From a virus, in IMG/VR virus record IMGVR_UViG_3300023237_000098, positions 1 to 20,063 of that record: a DNA stretch of 20,063 nt; one strand, 5' to 3'. Shown here one piece after another: positions 1 through 7,713 of the stretch. Numbering within the stretch: position 1 is the first letter of the stretch; each line of letters begins with the position of its first letter. Position numbers and translations under genes: made by a program. The notes below the pieces were generated by a model. That model ran no database searches and was not told the origin of the DNA. It saw only the letters and a program-made list of their open reading frames with translations.

Positions 1-1597
1 CAATGACAATACCTGCATCATTAGCGGGAGTACCTGTAGTACCTGTACCCAATTCAATTAGGGCATCCGATACAGTCATGTTAGTTGTAGCTACTGTAGT
101 GGTTGTACCATTGACAGTTAAGTCACCACCGACTATTACATTTCCTGTAGTAGTAATAGCATCAATGTATCCATGCGACCAATAGTTAGAGCTATCACCA
201 AGACTATACGAGCTATCTGCACTAGGTATAAGATTAGATGCGACATCTGCAGTAACTGTAACAGTATCGGTAGCAGCATTACCAATTATGGTGTTGCCAT
301 TTAAGGTTGCTGCACCTGAAACTGTGACTGAACCAAAAGAGTTAGCACCTGTAGATGTTACGTTACCTGTTAGATTACCTGTGACAGAAGCAAACGTAAC
401 ATTATCACCTGTGGCTAGACTTTGGTCTGTATCAGATAAGTCAGTAGCAGCGATAGTGATATTAGCACTACCGTTAAAAGAGTTTCCAGCAATAGTTCTA
501 GCTGTCTCTAGTATAGTTGCACTAGCGGCATTACCTGAAGTACTCTGATTACCCGCAGCATTAACACCGGGAAGATTAATATTGGCACTACCATCAAAGG
601 AAACACCACCGATTGTTCGAGCAGTTTCAAGTACCGTTGCATCTGCTGCAGTACCGGATGTGTCTTGATTACCTGCAGTATTAACACCCGGCAAGTTAAT
701 ATTAGCTGTACCATTGAATGATACACCGCCAATAGTTCTTGCTGTTTCTAGTGCAGTAGCAGTGTCTGCATTACCTGTAACATCGCCTGTTACTGCACCT
801 ACAAGCGATGTACCTGTAATTGTAGTACCTGTAATAGCAGCTGCAGAACCAGCACCAATAACAGTACCGTCAATGTTACCCGCATTAATATCTACTGTAG
901 CTAGTGTAGCTGTGCCCGAAGCATTCAAAGAAGTGAATGTACCAGCAGCAGCACTAGCTCCACCAATGACAGCACCATCAACAGTACCACCATTAATGTC
1001 TGCAGTGTCAGCTACAAGGGCGTCTATGTTAGCAGTACCATCTACGTATAGGTTACGCCACTCAGAACCTACAGCACCTAAGTCATGTGTATCATCAGCG
1101 GAAGGTATTAGGGGGGAAGCAACGTCAGCAGTAATCGTAACAGTATCATTTGCGGCATCACCAAGAATAGTGTTACCACTAACCGTCAAGTTTCCTATAA
1201 TACCAGCATTTGCATCTACATCAAGCGTATCTATGTGTGCAGTACCATCAATATACAAATCTTTAAACTCTAGGGAGCTTGTGCCAAGATCAATATCATT
1301 GTTAGTAACTGGTACAATGGCACCATCTTGAATACGTATTTGTTCTACGGCAGCACTAGACACTTCAACAAATACACCAACACGATTGTTAGCTGTGTTA
1401 ATAGCAACTTTATTAAGTGCGTCTGCGTCAGCAATTAGTGGTACATAGGCACCTTCTGCTGCTGTACCATCATGCTTGTGTCCACTACTAGAATTAAATG
1501 CATCTCTCAATGCATTGTACTCTACGTTCAGCGGGTTAGCACGTACAACAGCTGTTGCAATAATATCTGCTGAAGATTGTCTTGTATATCCTGCCAC
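1..1597 (-). CDS. Tail fibre protein, repeat-rich (3' end cut by window edge)
   Basis: Receptor-binding or tail fibre protein; 532 residues are visible without a stop, and the C-terminus lies outside the window. I chose the GTG at 1595-1597 because AGGAGA sits just upstream, inside the end of the nozzle gene, whose stop is 3 bases away. The N-terminal part has a HKHDGTAAEGA stretch (residues 40-50) typical of marine phage fibres. Modules of the type DLG..W..LY.DGTA occur near residues 101-123, 171-192 and 460-477. A larger segment containing DTVTxTADVAS and LIPSAD appears twice (about 137-195 and 423-480). Three 40-residue units that begin LETARTI occupy residues 283-402 and look like the phage tail-repeat type. 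No enzyme motif is visible. The product is Gly/Thr/Asn/Ala rich, as expected for a trimeric beta-structured fibre. The role follows from the repeats and from its place after the nozzle gene. Confidence 0.85.
   Translation of the reverse strand, partial: MAGYTRQSSADIIATAVVRANPLNVEYNALRDAFNSSSGHKHDGTAAEGAYVPLIADADALNKVAINTANNRVGVFVEVSSAAVEQIRIQDGAIVPVTNNDIDLGTSSLEFKDLYIDGTAHIDTLDVDANAGIIGNLTVSGNTILGDAANDTVTITADVASPLIPSADDTHDLGAVGSEWRNLYVDGTANIDALVADTADINGGTVDGAVIGGASAAAGTFTSLNASGTATLATVDINAGNIDGTVIGAGSAAAITGTTITGTSLVGAVTGDVTGNADTATALETARTIGGVSFNGTANINLPGVNTAGNQDTSGTAADATVLETARTIGGVSFDGSANINLPGVNAAGNQSTSGNAASATILETARTIAGNSFNGSANITIAATDLSDTDQSLATGDNVTFASVTGNLTGNVTSTGANSFGSVTVSGAATLNGNTIIGNAATDTVTVTADVASNLIPSADSSYSLGDSSNYWSHGYIDAITTTGNVIVGGDLTVNGTTTTVATTNMTVSDALIELGTGTTGTPANDAGIVI
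392..751 (-). repeat. Three tandem 120-base coding repeats in the tail fibre
   Basis: Three in-frame units of 120 bases (40 residues) start at 751, 631 and 511 on the minus strand, each encoding LETARTI followed by a (G/A)-x-SF-(N/D)-G-(T/S)-ANI segment. The first two also share NLPGVN and AGNQ. The third diverges in its second half. The period is seen directly in the DNA: the AAT(A/T)GTTC stretch recurs at 491, 611 and 731 on the plus strand. Such repeats can change number by recombination and so alter fibre length. Confidence 0.85.
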
Positions 1598-1600
1598 TTT

Positions 1601-3385
1601 TTATCTCCTGTCACCTAGTCCATACAAAATAGAAATTGCTTGTATTGTATGACTAGGACTTGTACCGTTTGTAACGTACGCTATTGAAATAGAATCGCCT
1701 GAACCACTTATATTAGTAACACGGATTGGTGTAGGGTTTCCATCGTAAATATCTGTTTCATCGTACAGTGTAGAACTTGCGTCAAAGAAAGATGCGGCCC
1801 CCGCTGTAGTTAAATCAAAGTTTGAAGGTGTAGCAATTTCAGAGTCGCCAAAGTTATACTCAATGCCTACAGCTATAGTAGCTTCACCTTCTGACTTTAG
1901 AAAAGTTTTAACTCTATAAAATATCTTACGTAGTTCTGGGTCGCCCATAAAATAAAACGGTGTTTGGTATACGCTTAGTACATCATCACCACCAAAAGAA
2001 TTACCCTCTTCTTGCTTGAATACTTTACCTGAACTGTTCCCATGTAGTACAAATTCAAACTGGCCTATATAACCACTAGCTACGGAAGTTGCTTCAATGC
2101 CTACAAGTTGACTATACTCAAAAGTAGATTGTGCAGAAGAACTTTTACGAATAGCTGCTAGGAGGGATAGAGAAGTATTAGCTTCAAAGAATAAACGGAA
2201 CTGAGACTTACGGCGTATAACCAAAGCTTTTAGTTTTGTTACGTCTTCGTTGGCTGTATAGTTTTCAAAGGTTTTTTGAATTTCACGAGATACTGTTTCA
2301 AGTTCAACGTCACCAATCCTAGAAGTACCTGAAATGGGGCGAATACCATCTGGTCCAAGAAAGATAATGTCACCACCAAATTCTACCACAGTATCAGGCG
2401 CTACGCAACCCAAGTCATTAGTAACATTTTCTACGCTAAAGTTAGAATAGTTATCTCCAACAATTCTTTTAATCTGGTTTTGACCAAATACATAAAGTTG
2501 GTTACGAAAAGATTTTAATTGGGTTACGGTAAAACCAATGTTAATAACGCCAGCACCATTACCGGGATCAAAGTCTATATCAGAGTTAGGTGAAGAAAAG
2601 TATATATTAAAAGGTTCGTCAGGATCACCCGCTAACCAAAGATGATTTGCAAAGGCACTAGCAAACTTAGGGTTGTTAGGTGCGTTAGCGTGGGTAATCT
2701 GCACATAGTTAGTTCCATTATACTTAGCGGCAGGATTAATTCCATCTGTAAGGAGTAGTACTTCTTCCGTCCAGTTGTATCTTTCAAACCGTACAACGTC
2801 AACACCTGTCATTGTAGGACTACCAGCTGACGTTACAGCCTGCCAACCTTTTACAGTAGGTGTGCTTGCTACTGTACCTGTTGCTGCAGAGGTAACTCCT
2901 GTAATAATATTGCTTGTAGCAAATACAGAACTGGGTAACTTACCAAAGTCTACTACAATAGCGTTTGAGGTTTTAGATATAACAGTGCCAGTCACTGCTG
3001 TTGCAGTACTATCTCCTGAGCTAACTACCGCAGTAAGAGACTCACTTACACTAAAGGCCGTTCCCTCACCTGATCCAAGAGCTACATCGTAGTAATGATT
3101 GTACCAATGTAAGTAGTTAGTTCCAGAAGAGGGCTTTCTACACCCCAGTATGCCCTGATTTATTTCGCCATTTACGGCAAGACCTAGTACTTTTTCTGTA
3201 CCGGGAAGTGTACCATAAGAATTTGCGTAACCTGTTATACGTCTATATCCACCCTCAAGAGAAGGCTCCATGTTAATTAAACGTATTGCGCTACCAGACA
3301 AAGAATTGCTCTGCGTCAAAGGGTCTACGTTAGTTACTAGCCCCCCAGCACATACAGAAACAAAAGTTTGTAGATTATCCGCCAT
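1601..3385 (-). CDS. Probable tail nozzle / tail tube protein (P22 gp10 or T7 gp12-like role)
   Basis: A 594-residue virion protein. The N-terminal region carries an asparagine-methionine-glutamate-proline motif followed by EGGYRRITGY (around residues 38-54), a pattern I associate with P22 gp10-like tail nozzle or packaged-DNA-stabilising proteins. The rest is beta-rich in appearance with many short Gly/Ser/Thr/Asn turns, for example FASAFANHLWLAGDPDEPF and QLKSFRNQLYVFGQNQIKRI, which resemble blades of a beta-propeller. No signal peptide, membrane segment or catalytic motif is seen. It sits 2 bases after the adaptor gene and directly before the fibre gene, the usual nozzle position in podoviruses. 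No strong ribosome binding site precedes the ATG, so coupling to the adaptor gene is likely. The assignment rests on position and a short motif; another tail hub component is possible. Confidence 0.6.
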   Translation of the reverse strand: MADNLQTFVSVCAGGLVTNVDPLTQSNSLSGSAIRLINMEPSLEGGYRRITGYANSYGTLPGTEKVLGLAVNGEINQGILGCRKPSSGTNYLHWYNHYYDVALGSGEGTAFSVSESLTAVVSSGDSTATAVTGTVISKTSNAIVVDFGKLPSSVFATSNIITGVTSAATGTVASTPTVKGWQAVTSAGSPTMTGVDVVRFERYNWTEEVLLLTDGINPAAKYNGTNYVQITHANAPNNPKFASAFANHLWLAGDPDEPFNIYFSSPNSDIDFDPGNGAGVINIGFTVTQLKSFRNQLYVFGQNQIKRIVGDNYSNFSVENVTNDLGCVAPDTVVEFGGDIIFLGPDGIRPISGTSRIGDVELETVSREIQKTFENYTANEDVTKLKALVIRRKSQFRLFFEANTSLSLLAAIRKSSSAQSTFEYSQLVGIEATSVASGYIGQFEFVLHGNSSGKVFKQEEGNSFGGDDVLSVYQTPFYFMGDPELRKIFYRVKTFLKSEGEATIAVGIEYNFGDSEIATPSNFDLTTAGAASFFDASSTLYDETDIYDGNPTPIRVTNISGSGDSISIAYVTNGTSPSHTIQAISILYGLGDRR

Positions 3386-3387
3386 GT

Positions 3388-4104
3388 TTATATTTTATCT
3401 GATATTAAATTATAGGAAGACCTATACATAACTGTAGATCGTACATTTACAGGTTGGTCAACAAGAAGTCTGCGCATCATTTTAATACCGTCTTCAAACT
3501 TCTGACTATGCAAAGAAGCACTTTGCTCATTAGACCGGAACAACATCATGTACATCATAGCACCATCAATAACTACATGCTTAAACCTATCAGGAATAAT
3601 AGCCTCATCGTCATGTAAAACAAGGTCTGCAGGGTATTTCCAGTAACGGTACTCAACTACGTAAGCTGCATCCGAAACTGGACTAACCCCAAACTTTGTA
3701 TCCTGTGTCATGTACACGTACTGAGGCGTATCTCTAGCCCCTGTACCACCCGTGTCTTCTGCTGATCTAAAGTTAGAAATGTATTGATCGTATGTAATTA
3801 ATTCTAATTTTTGTGGTGTGTTGTTTTTAGAGGAAAGTTGTTTAATGTAAAACGTATCCCAATCTGCCTTTGAATAGTCAGCAGGAAATAAATAAGTATT
3901 AGTACCAGCAGAAAGAGTGTGCTCATAGGTTATAAGAGTAAAGGGCCACTCCTGTGCATCCTGAAGTGCCTCACGAATAGCAGAGTTTATAGCGTCTTTC
4001 GCCAGTGCCTGAACATTCTTAACGGCACTAAAATCAGATTGATCAATTTGAACTTCGTTTAATCGACGCAGCAGTTCATTTGTTAAATTAAGAAATGTAC
4101 TCAT
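3388..4104 (-). CDS. Head-tail adaptor, tail tubular protein A-like (T7 gp11-like)
   Basis: A 238-residue protein that resembles the tail tubular protein A or adaptor family, which sits under the portal ring and links it to the nozzle. Visible hallmarks are an N-terminal helix (FLNLTNELLRRLNEV), then a helix ending in EWPFTL (about residues 48-55), a beta strand followed by YLFPADYSKADWDTF, and later VVEYRYWKYPADL plus IPDRFKHVVIDGAM. This order, a helical bundle with an inserted beta domain, fits the family. T7 gp11 is about 196 residues, so this version is slightly longer. The gene lies 2 bases after the preceding 128-residue gene and 2 bases before the nozzle gene. An AAAGG lies about 9 bases before the ATG. 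Confidence 0.8.
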   Translation of the reverse strand: MSTFLNLTNELLRRLNEVQIDQSDFSAVKNVQALAKDAINSAIREALQDAQEWPFTLITYEHTLSAGTNTYLFPADYSKADWDTFYIKQLSSKNNTPQKLELITYDQYISNFRSAEDTGGTGARDTPQYVYMTQDTKFGVSPVSDAAYVVEYRYWKYPADLVLHDDEAIIPDRFKHVVIDGAMMYMMLFRSNEQSASLHSQKFEDGIKMMRRLLVDQPVNVRSTVMYRSSYNLISDKI

Positions 4105-4106
4105 TG

Positions 4107-4493
4107 TTATAGCCTTTTAGCGGGGGTGAAGTACAGTCTAGCAGAAAGTGTAGCATCAAACTCATCTGACCCACCGTGCCTAAATAGTAATACCTTGTCG
4201 CCTGCATGTAAGAACAGTGGACCGCCACCAATAAACTGCCTGTGGTTATTTCCTGCTATAGCTTCTTCTGCTACAAGAAAGTGGTATGTAGTATCCTCTG
4301 CGTGATATACTTGGATGCCAATTTTTGCTGTAGAGGTTGCTTCATTAGCTACCATAAGAAATACTATTTCAGCTTCGTGGCTTTCAGGACAAGTAAATAA
4401 TAACGTAGCGTTACTGGGATCACCAGAAGTACTGGCAGAGTTACCTACAATACTAGCAAACTTACTAGCTGTCCTGAAGTTAACTCCAGCCAT
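4107..4493 (-). CDS. Small protein of unknown function, beta-rich, between capsid and tail genes
   Basis: A 128-residue protein that I do not recognise. It is rich in predicted beta strands with alternating hydrophobic residues (ATLLFTCP, HEAEIVFLMVANE, KIGIQVYHAED, DKVLLFRHGG, LSARLYFTPAKRL), which suggests a compact beta sandwich. There is no signal peptide or membrane segment. The gene begins directly after the stop of the 70-residue gene (TAGATG) and has no clear ribosome binding site, so it is probably translationally coupled. Its place between capsid and tail adaptor genes fits a minor head or head-completion role, but this is inferred from position only. Confidence 0.75.
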   Translation of the reverse strand: MAGVNFRTASKFASIVGNSASTSGDPSNATLLFTCPESHEAEIVFLMVANEATSTAKIGIQVYHAEDTTYHFLVAEEAIAGNNHRQFIGGGPLFLHAGDKVLLFRHGGSDEFDATLSARLYFTPAKRL

Positions 4494-4706
4494 CTACTTT
4501 TTATTTTTACGGTTGTCTGTAATTTTTACGGGATTACAATAGTTCTTTTTAGTTACTACGCCACCATCGTACAAACCCATAGCGGATGTAGTACCCCTAG
4601 AGGATAACATACCTTGCGGCGCACGATTAGCGGAAGGGCGATAACGACTATCTTCTTGTTCGGGAGTTGTTACACCACCCAAAGCATACTTTTTAATTTT
4701 AGGCAT
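4494..4706 (-). CDS. Small basic hypothetical protein
   Basis: A 70-residue protein with basic ends (MPKIKKYALGG at the start, RKNKK at the end), several Gly pairs and no hydrophobic segment. It looks largely disordered. An AAGGA lies about 8 bases before the ATG, just after the hairpin that closes the capsid unit, so it probably begins the next translated group. The YALGG and YDGG stretches resemble the Gly-Gly-rich starts of other virion-associated proteins in this window, such as the 1030-residue protein. No function can be assigned. Confidence 0.7.
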   Translation of the reverse strand: MPKIKKYALGGVTTPEQEDSRYRPSANRAPQGMLSSRGTTSAMGLYDGGVVTKKNYCNPVKITDNRKNKK

Positions 4707-4727
4707 TTCGTATTCCTTATACTGTAA

Positions 4728-4753
4728 AGTGGGGCCATCGAAACAGCCCCACT
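4728..4753 (-). terminator. GC-rich hairpin after the capsid unit, possible weak terminator
   Basis: A perfect 8-base stem (AGTGGGGC paired with GCCCCACT) with a 10-base loop lies 10 bases after the stop of the 159-residue gene. In the late transcript it is followed by TTTACAGT, a poor U tract, so I expect partial termination or mRNA 3'-end protection rather than complete stopping. It closes the unit that begins with the capsid promoter at 6537-6564. Confidence 0.5.
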
Positions 4754-4763
4754 AAATATTTAT

Positions 4764-5243
4764 TTACGCAAGTGCGTCACGATCTACTTCCGCAGGAGCG
4801 GCGTCACGTTGGTCACTAACGTCCATCATTACAGCGTAAACACGAAGTTTACCAGCTGAGAATGTTGCACCGGAACCTGCAAAGGTAAGGTCCAACGTAT
4901 CTGCAGCAGCAAGTGTAACGTCAGCCGCAGGTGTAGCAGAAGGAGCGTACGCACCATCAGCCGCACCGTCAATGTCAAACGCTGCAACAAACTCATCTGC
5001 ATCTGCTGCACCAAGTGTAACAGTTGCGTCTGTTCCTGTATTCATTGTTGCAGACGCAACAACACAAACACCTGCGTGTAGTACACGAGTGTTAGCAGGA
5101 ATAGTTAAGCATTGAACTACGTCACCAGCGGAACAGTCAATAGCCTGATCCGAAAGAACAATAGTTTTTTGTACCATGTACGGTGCACGTCCACGTTGTG
5201 AACTACCGTGAGCAGGTAACAATAGTGTTGAAATAGTAGCCAT
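4764..5243 (-). CDS. Probable capsid decoration or head-associated protein
   Basis: A 159-residue Ala/Asp/Thr-rich acidic protein, beta-rich in pattern (VVQCLTIPANTRVLHAGVCVV, then an alanine- and aspartate-rich middle, then FSAGKLRVYAVMMDV). No catalytic motif, signal peptide or transmembrane helix is visible. A strong GGGAG ribosome binding site precedes the ATG. The gene follows the major capsid gene by 13 bases, and a GC-rich hairpin follows it, so it appears to share the capsid promoter and be highly expressed. A small protein co-expressed with capsid is often a decoration or head fibre protein. That role is inferred from position and composition; I do not recognise the family with certainty. 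Confidence 0.65.
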   Translation of the reverse strand: MATISTLLLPAHGSSQRGRAPYMVQKTIVLSDQAIDCSAGDVVQCLTIPANTRVLHAGVCVVASATMNTGTDATVTLGAADADEFVAAFDIDGAADGAYAPSATPAADVTLAAADTLDLTFAGSGATFSAGKLRVYAVMMDVSDQRDAAPAEVDRDALA

Positions 5244-5256
5244 TTTCTATTCTCCC

Positions 5257-6315
5257 TTATGCTAAATGGTACTTGGCGTTAACCAAGGCTTCAGGCCGAA
5301 GAATTTTCCGACCATACAAATGCATTCCACGAACAATGTCCGAGAAGCTGTCTGGGTCACGATATGTTTCAGTTTTGTTGATCTGCTCAGCAGTTGCAAC
5401 AGATGAATCATGTCCCGCAACAATCATACCGTAGTTAGTAGAAGAGTTCGTACCTGTAAAGGACGGACCATCACCAACCGATGGCAAGTTGTTAGACTGG
5501 TATACACGGAAACCGTGGATGTTCATACCGATTTGACCATTCTGGAGACCAGAACCACCGAAGTCAGCATTGAACAGACGAGAATCTTCGTCTTTCAAAA
5601 GTTCCATGAATACGGGATCAACTACCAACCAACGACCTTGTGTATCGACGTTTTGCTGGTCAAGAAGACGAGACATACGTGCAATAACTGTCAATGGAAA
5701 AGTATCACCAGCGGCAGGTGTAGCGTCTGTAGCTCCACCAGTACGTGCTGCAAGAGCAAGAGCTTGCGTTGCAGTACCACCAAATGACGCTGCATCAATT
5801 TTCATTGAAGACAACAATTCGTCAGTACCTGCAGTAGAAACCGCAACAGTACCGTTAGTGGTTGTGTTAACGGTGTCAGGTGTACCGTGGGTTGCAGACT
5901 GTTTGAAGCCTGTCAGATAACCAAGTACGTCTTGGTCAAACTGGTCAGACAAACGATACGCAGCACGATCCGAAGCAAGGCTTTGGAAGTTGACGTGACT
6001 GTGCGCTTCCTCAATGTCGTCAACCTTGAAAGCAAAATAGTTAGCTTTGTCGATTGTCAATGAGAAATCTTCATCGTCCAAGTCTTGTGGTGTAATAGTT
6101 GTACCACGTAGGTAAGGTTGAACAGTGATCTCAGGTTCTTTAATAATTTTAACTGAGTCACCCATATTGGCGATTTCGCCAAAATAATCAGAGTTAGTAA
6201 TAGCTTCACAGATAGATGCTTTGCGGAATGCAAGTTGCACCTGTTTGCTATAAATGACTGGTGAGAAATTACCGTTTGGTAAATTGCCATAACCAGCAGC
6301 GGTTCCGAATGCCAT
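5257..6315 (-). CDS. Major capsid protein (HK97 fold, P22 coat-like)
   Basis: A 352-residue protein that forms the head shell. The N-terminal third reads like phage coat proteins of the P22-like type: FSPVIYSKQVQLAFRKAS (about residues 17-34), then EIANMGDSVKIIKEPE, VQPYLRGTTITPQDLDDE and a FKVDDIEEAHS stretch. Later comes RMSRLLDQQNVDTQGRWLVV, a spine-helix plus beta element seen in many such capsids, and near the end YGRKILRPEALV. Length suits a podovirus coat protein (T7 about 345, P22 about 430). It has an AGGAGA ribosome binding site, its own consensus promoter at 6537-6564 and a leader of about 215 bases with a hairpin. It follows the scaffold gene and precedes a probable decoration gene. 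The capsid role is secure; the exact subfamily is less so. Confidence 0.92.
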   Translation of the reverse strand: MAFGTAAGYGNLPNGNFSPVIYSKQVQLAFRKASICEAITNSDYFGEIANMGDSVKIIKEPEITVQPYLRGTTITPQDLDDEDFSLTIDKANYFAFKVDDIEEAHSHVNFQSLASDRAAYRLSDQFDQDVLGYLTGFKQSATHGTPDTVNTTTNGTVAVSTAGTDELLSSMKIDAASFGGTATQALALAARTGGATDATPAAGDTFPLTVIARMSRLLDQQNVDTQGRWLVVDPVFMELLKDEDSRLFNADFGGSGLQNGQIGMNIHGFRVYQSNNLPSVGDGPSFTGTNSSTNYGMIVAGHDSSVATAEQINKTETYRDPDSFSDIVRGMHLYGRKILRPEALVNAKYHLA

Positions 6316-6486
6316 ATTAATTCTCCTAGCATTAGATACAGATGCAAACGACTAATGACTTATACAGAGGCTAATTACTACTAGGGTGCGTTAACAAGAA
6401 AGTTGGCCTACCTTCTAGTATAACGGGCCATGAGACATTAGGTTGTCCGAAAGCGTTATTGTTGTTTGCGGGAAGTTTAGTTAGTT

Positions 6487-6521
6487 GTAGTGTGGGTAGT
6501 CCTATGTAGGGGCCACACTAC
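6487..6521 (-). promoter_or_regulatory. 5'-leader hairpin of the capsid transcript
   Basis: A perfect 9-base stem (GTAGTGTGG paired with CCACACTAC) with a 17-base loop lies about 10 bases after the predicted transcription start of the capsid promoter. It is not followed by a U run, so a terminator is unlikely. A hairpin at the very 5' end of an mRNA often slows decay. A second, weaker stem (TGGCC with GGCCA) lies further down the leader near 6406-6432. The leader from here to the capsid start shows no open frame with a ribosome binding site that I can support. Confidence 0.5.
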
Positions 6522-6536
6522 TACATTGTACATATA

Positions 6537-6564
6537 GTTATAACATAAATAAATTATATGTCAA
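6537..6564 (-). promoter_or_regulatory. Sigma70-type promoter for the capsid gene
   Basis: On the minus strand, a perfect -35 (TTGACA, 6564-6559) and a near-perfect -10 (TATAAC, 6542-6537) are separated by 16 bases in the gap between scaffold and capsid genes. Few places in the window match the consensus this well. It would start a transcript about 215 bases before the capsid ATG. The same TATAACT -10 occurs twice in the tandem repeat at 17477-17505, which supports a shared late or middle promoter type. The -35 starts only 5 bases beyond the scaffold stop codon. Confidence 0.65.
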
Positions 6565-6569
6565 TAGGT

Positions 6570-7427
6570 TTATCTAGCATTACCAGACATATCGTAAATA
6601 AATTTACCCGTACGAATAGATTCCATAATAGCATCGGAAGCTTTTTCGTATTGTTGCGGTGACATTTTATTTACTTGAGACTCTTTAAAAGTACCAGAGG
6701 AGTTGCTTGTGTCAGGAACACTACGATTATTACGACTATTTACAGAACGTGCAGCGTCTTTGGGGCTTGCACTTTTCTTTGTTTTAATACCCATATCCGC
6801 TTTGTACAAATCAATTGCACGTGCAGCAGAACGGGAATCACTATCATTTTCATACAGAGCGTCTTGTACCCACTTAGGTTGTTCATCAACCCAATTGTGA
6901 AACTCGTCACTGTCACGTATATCACCAAAATCTGGATGCGCAGACAGCAATTCCGACTCAGCTTTTTCACGTGCGGCACTAGCTCTCATCTCATCAATTT
7001 CTTTTACCCGTTCTTCAAAACCCGCAGATTGTTCCCGTGCCTTTTTAATAGCAATAGTTTCTACAATAGCCGCTACGTCAGGATATTGCTTTGCCCAAGC
7101 GTCAATGTCTTCATCGGATTTAGGAAGTTTAATTTCTTCTTTAGTAGATTGCTCTAATTGACGTTGTATAAGTTTAAACTTATCGTCCCAATCTTTTTCT
7201 TTTTCTTGCATGTGGCGGCGAAGATCGCCATAACGTTTCTTAAAGCTTTTATCTTCTGCGTTTACTGGTTCATCTTCCTGTTCAGGAGCTTCGCCACTTT
7301 GTTCCGCAATAAGTTTTTTTAGTTCTTCTTCTTCTATTTTACGTTTGTCTTCATTAGAGTATTTACGATTTGCAAAGGCTACCTTAGTAGGGGCTTGCAT
7401 TTCTTCTGCCATAATAGTATCGTTCAT
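6570..7427 (-). CDS. Scaffold protein
   Basis: A 285-residue, highly charged, mostly helical protein directly upstream of the capsid gene, the standard scaffold position. Visible features are a Glu/Lys-rich N-terminal third (KRKIEEEELKKLIAEQ near residue 30), a coiled-coil candidate (RRHMQEKEKDWDDKFKLIQRQ, about 70-90), a conserved-looking segment with IDAWAKQYPDVAAIVETI (about 107-124), a second coil (FEERVKEIDEMRASAAREKAE) and a basic, Ser/Asn-rich hinge near 215-240. The C-terminal 40 residues end in a short helix (QQYEKASDAIMESIRTGK), where P22-like scaffolds bind coat. No protease motif is present. An AGAGAG ribosome binding site precedes the ATG; a second ATG at codon 6 is possible. The family is inferred from composition and order. 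Confidence 0.8.
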   Translation of the reverse strand: MNDTIMAEEMQAPTKVAFANRKYSNEDKRKIEEEELKKLIAEQSGEAPEQEDEPVNAEDKSFKKRYGDLRRHMQEKEKDWDDKFKLIQRQLEQSTKEEIKLPKSDEDIDAWAKQYPDVAAIVETIAIKKAREQSAGFEERVKEIDEMRASAAREKAESELLSAHPDFGDIRDSDEFHNWVDEQPKWVQDALYENDSDSRSAARAIDLYKADMGIKTKKSASPKDAARSVNSRNNRSVPDTSNSSGTFKESQVNKMSPQQYEKASDAIMESIRTGKFIYDMSGNAR

Positions 7428-7502
7428 TTTATTCTCTCTTACTGGGGCCGCCGTAGCCTAGTGTGTTGTCAGGGGGATGGGTAGCCAGTCAAATATAGCG
7501 GA

Positions 7503-7712
7503 TTATCTACGTGCCGCTAAGCCACGCTTGGGTGTAGGTGTAAGCATTGAACTAAGCATTGTCAAGTCTGGACCTAATACTTTTGCTAGTATAGCACCTT
7601 GAGGAGATGTTTGCAAGGAACTTAATGTAGATTTTTCTTCATCTGATAGTTCAGCAGCACGGCCTTGGACTTCATTGAAGTACTCTCCAAATGTATATGT
7701 TTCTTCTTCCAT
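7503..7712 (-). CDS. Small hypothetical protein next to the scaffold gene
   Basis: A 69-residue protein that I do not recognise. It begins with an acidic amphipathic segment (MEEETYTFGEYFNEVQGRAAELSDEEK), continues with SSLQTSPQGAILAKVLGPDL and ends in a basic tail with RGLAARR. No hydrophobic membrane helix is seen. It starts 1 base after the stop of the 1030-residue gene, with only a weak AGG upstream, so coupling is likely. About 75 bases without a gene separate it from the scaffold gene. Its position suggests a minor virion or assembly role. Confidence 0.65.
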   Translation of the reverse strand: MEEETYTFGEYFNEVQGRAAELSDEEKSTLSSLQTSPQGAILAKVLGPDLTMLSSMLTPTPKRGLAARR

Positions 7713-7713
7713 G

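Noticed and set aside
392-751. Regular 120-base repeats as a possible CRISPR array
   Set aside because: The whole unit repeats with no unique spacers, and it stays in frame inside a tail fibre gene.
714-1331. A 205-codon open frame on the plus strand
   Set aside because: It is the complement of the repetitive tail fibre gene, with Val/Pro/Ala-rich nonsense sequence.
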